Assembly: GCA_001818895.1 (NCBI GenBank)
Contig: MHLB01000055.1
Location: 1 to 6,026, forward strand
Source: Candidatus Liptonbacteria bacterium RIFCSPLOWO2_01_FULL_53_13
GTDB taxonomy: Bacteria > Patescibacteriota > Minisyncoccia > UBA6257 > 2-01-FULL-56-20
DNA length: 6,026 nucleotides
Direction of reading: 5' to 3'
This document shows, in pieces, positions 4,642 to 6,026 of this stretch. How positions within the stretch are numbered: the stretch's first letter is position 1; each line of letters starts with the position of its first letter. The position numbers were made by a program, and so were the translations under genes. Under the pieces are notes generated by a model. That model was not told the origin of the DNA. It ran no database searches and saw only the letters and a program-made list of their open reading frames with translations.

Positions 4642-5883
4642 ATGCAACGCTACTCCGGTCTTCTTCTCACCTTCATTATCATCTTCGCGGTTATCGCGGG
4701 TTTTTTTATCTATCCGAAGTCTCCCATCGGCGACTGGCGCCCGTGGCGGCTGGGGCTTGACCTCGTGGGCGGGAGCCACCTGGTCTATAACGTGGACCTT
4801 TCGCAGGTGCCCGAGAACGACCGGACATCGGTCTTGAACGGCATCCGCGACGTGGTGGAGCGCCGCGTCAATTTGTACGGCGTGTCAGAACCGCAGGTGT
4901 TCGTGGCGAAGTCCGGCACGCAGGACCAGCTCGTGGTGGAGCTTGCGGGCGTAAAGGACATCGGGGAAGCCATCAAGCAGATCGGCGAGACCCCGCTTCT
5001 GGACTTCCGCACCGTGGAGCAGAACGGCTCAAGCACGTCCTATGGGCAGACCAACCTTACCGGTCGTTACATTAAGAGCGCGCAGTTGAGCTTTGACCCC
5101 ACGACGCAGGCGCCGCAGGTGTCGCTTGAATTCACCGACGAGGGCGCGGGCATTTTTGAACGGATGACGGAAGAGAACGTGGGAAAGCCCATCGGGGTGT
5201 TTCTTGACAACATTCTTATAGAAGAGCCAACCGTTCAGCAGAAAATTTCCGGAGGCAAGGCGGTCATCACCGGCAGGTTCACCATTCAAACCGCGCGGGC
5301 TCTCGTGGAGCGGTTTAACGCGGGAGCGTTGCCCGCGCCTATCACGCTTGTAGACCAGCTTACGATAGACCCGAGTTTGGGCTCCAATTCTCTCCAGAAG
5401 GCGATGGTCGCCGGCACGATAGGCACGGCGCTCGTGATGCTCTTTATGATACTCTATTATGGAGTGTTCGGCGTGTATGCCGCGCTCGCGCTTATTATCT
5501 ACGTCTTGTTCACGCTTGCGGTCTTTAAGATCATTCCCATCACGCTTACGCTCGCGGGGCTCGCCGGCTTTATCATCACCATCGGCATGGCGGTTGACGC
5601 GAACATCCTTATTTTTGAGCGCGTGAAAGAAGAAGCGAAAAAGGGAATCCACAAGATGGGAGCGGTGCACGAAGGGTTCAACCGTGCGTGGCCTTCCATC
5701 CGCGACTCCAACACGTCCACCATCATCACCGCGGTCATTCTCTATTTCTTCACCTCATCGTTCGTCAAAGGGTTCGCGCTCACACTGCTCCTCGGCGTCC
5801 TCGTAAGCTTATTCAGCGCGATAACCACCACAAGGCTGTTTCTTGAGGTATTCTCGTCGAAGAAAGAAAGTCAAAGTAAATGA
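4642..5883 (+). CDS. secD: Protein translocase subunit SecD
   Basis: 413 aa, complete; at the short end for SecD, as expected in reduced genomes. SecD and SecF form a proton-driven membrane complex that pulls preproteins out of the SecYEG channel on the outer face. Visible features: N-terminal membrane segment (about 5-24); the signature GLDLVGG (38-44, usual GLDLRGG, here Val replaces Arg); DVVERRVNLYGVSEPQV (70-86), the classic first periplasmic/P1 segment; QIGETPLLDFRTVE (113-126); the RFNAGALPAPITLVD stretch (224-238); then five C-terminal membrane segments (about 253-272, 276-295, 300-317, 358-376, 378-396) with GMAVDANILIFERVKEE (315-331), whose Asp319 is the conserved proton-relay residue, and IRDSNTSTIITAVILYFF (353-370). 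No SD precedes ATG 4642. The extracellular P1 domain is shorter than in Escherichia coli. secF follows after 116 bases. Confidence 0.96.
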   Translation: MQRYSGLLLTFIIIFAVIAGFFIYPKSPIGDWRPWRLGLDLVGGSHLVYNVDLSQVPENDRTSVLNGIRDVVERRVNLYGVSEPQVFVAKSGTQDQLVVELAGVKDIGEAIKQIGETPLLDFRTVEQNGSSTSYGQTNLTGRYIKSAQLSFDPTTQAPQVSLEFTDEGAGIFERMTEENVGKPIGVFLDNILIEEPTVQQKISGGKAVITGRFTIQTARALVERFNAGALPAPITLVDQLTIDPSLGSNSLQKAMVAGTIGTALVMLFMILYYGVFGVYAALALIIYVLFTLAVFKIIPITLTLAGLAGFIITIGMAVDANILIFERVKEEAKKGIHKMGAVHEGFNRAWPSIRDSNTSTIITAVILYFFTSSFVKGFALTLLLGVLVSLFSAITTTRLFLEVFSSKKESQSK

Positions 5884-5885
5884 CC

Positions 5886-5990
5886 AATTTCTAATTCCTA
5901 ATTTCTAATCAATGACCAAGGCCTGAATGACCAAACGGAACATTAACGCTCACATATCCATTAGACATTAGTAATTAGAAATTAGACATT
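5886..5990. repeat. ORF-less inverted-repeat element between secD and secF
   Basis: Arms 5886-5910 and 5966-5990 are inverted copies at 21 of 25 positions, with a perfect 12-bp core (5898-5909 with 5974-5985). They enclose 55 bases with no ORF. TGACCAA occurs at 5881-5887 (overlapping the secD stop), 5913-5919 and 5928-5934, the latter two as AATGACCAA. The first 18 bases are identical to the left arm of the S23 unit (1207-1224), and TTAGAAATTAG is shared with its right arm. It fills essentially the whole secD-secF gap. Confidence 0.85.
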
Positions 5991-5999
5991 AACCATCCC

Positions 6000-6026
6000 A
6001 TGCTTAACATCGTTGGACAAAAGAAA
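6000..6026 (+). CDS. secF: Protein translocase subunit SecF, first nine codons
   Basis: Starts at ATG 6000 and runs off the right edge (MLNIVGQKK). Position directly after secD on the same strand, and a short basic N terminus that would precede the first membrane segment, fit SecF, the partner of SecD. The fragment is too short to identify from sequence alone. No SD is seen; the start follows CATCCC, much as dnaJ follows TTTCCC. Confidence 0.6.

Noticed and set aside
5029..5670. Minus-strand 213-codon ORF opposite secD
   Set aside because: Arg/His-rich antisense shadow of secD.
5881..5990. CRISPR array
   Set aside because: Repeats are short, inverted, degenerate and not separated by unique spacers of uniform length.

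Overview
The window looks like a piece of a small-genome bacterium of the candidate phyla radiation (Patescibacteria, probably Parcubacteria-like). This is inferred from tight gene packing, weak or absent Shine-Dalgarno (SD) sequences, AT-rich CTAATT-type repeats wedged between genes, a free-standing S23/four-helix-bundle gene and compact Sec genes. TGA and TAG are used as ordinary stops. No taxonomic marker gene is complete enough to prove the assignment.

Region 1 (1-2802) is a chaperone cluster on the + strand: the 3' end of dnaK, an unrecognised multi-pass membrane protein whose likely start overlaps the dnaK tail, an S23 four-helix-bundle gene enclosed by near-perfect 27-bp inverted repeats, then a complete dnaJ ending in a strong intrinsic terminator. 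The S23 unit fits exactly between the membrane-protein stop and the dnaJ start and looks like an inserted cassette.

Region 2 (2803-3560) carries one convergent minus-strand gene of unknown function (110 aa). It has a consensus sigma70-type promoter and a leader of about 155 nt containing a large hairpin. Its promoter is divergent from a second good promoter that drives a tRNA.

Region 3 (3488-4475) is tRNA-Lys(TTT) followed, three bases after its discriminator base, by the start codon of a predicted HTH plus two-motif LAGLIDADG endonuclease. The pair appears to form one transcription unit, and the best SD candidate of the endonuclease lies inside the tRNA acceptor stem.

Region 4 (4476-6026) is the protein-export pair secD (complete) and secF (first nine codons). 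secD is preceded by a GC-rich hairpin and four TTCGTA repeats. The secD-secF gap holds a second, ORF-less copy of the inverted-repeat element that flanks the S23 gene.

The main points of interest are the repeat-bounded S23 cassette with its empty relative, the tRNA-abutting endonuclease, and the structured leader of the orphan gene.
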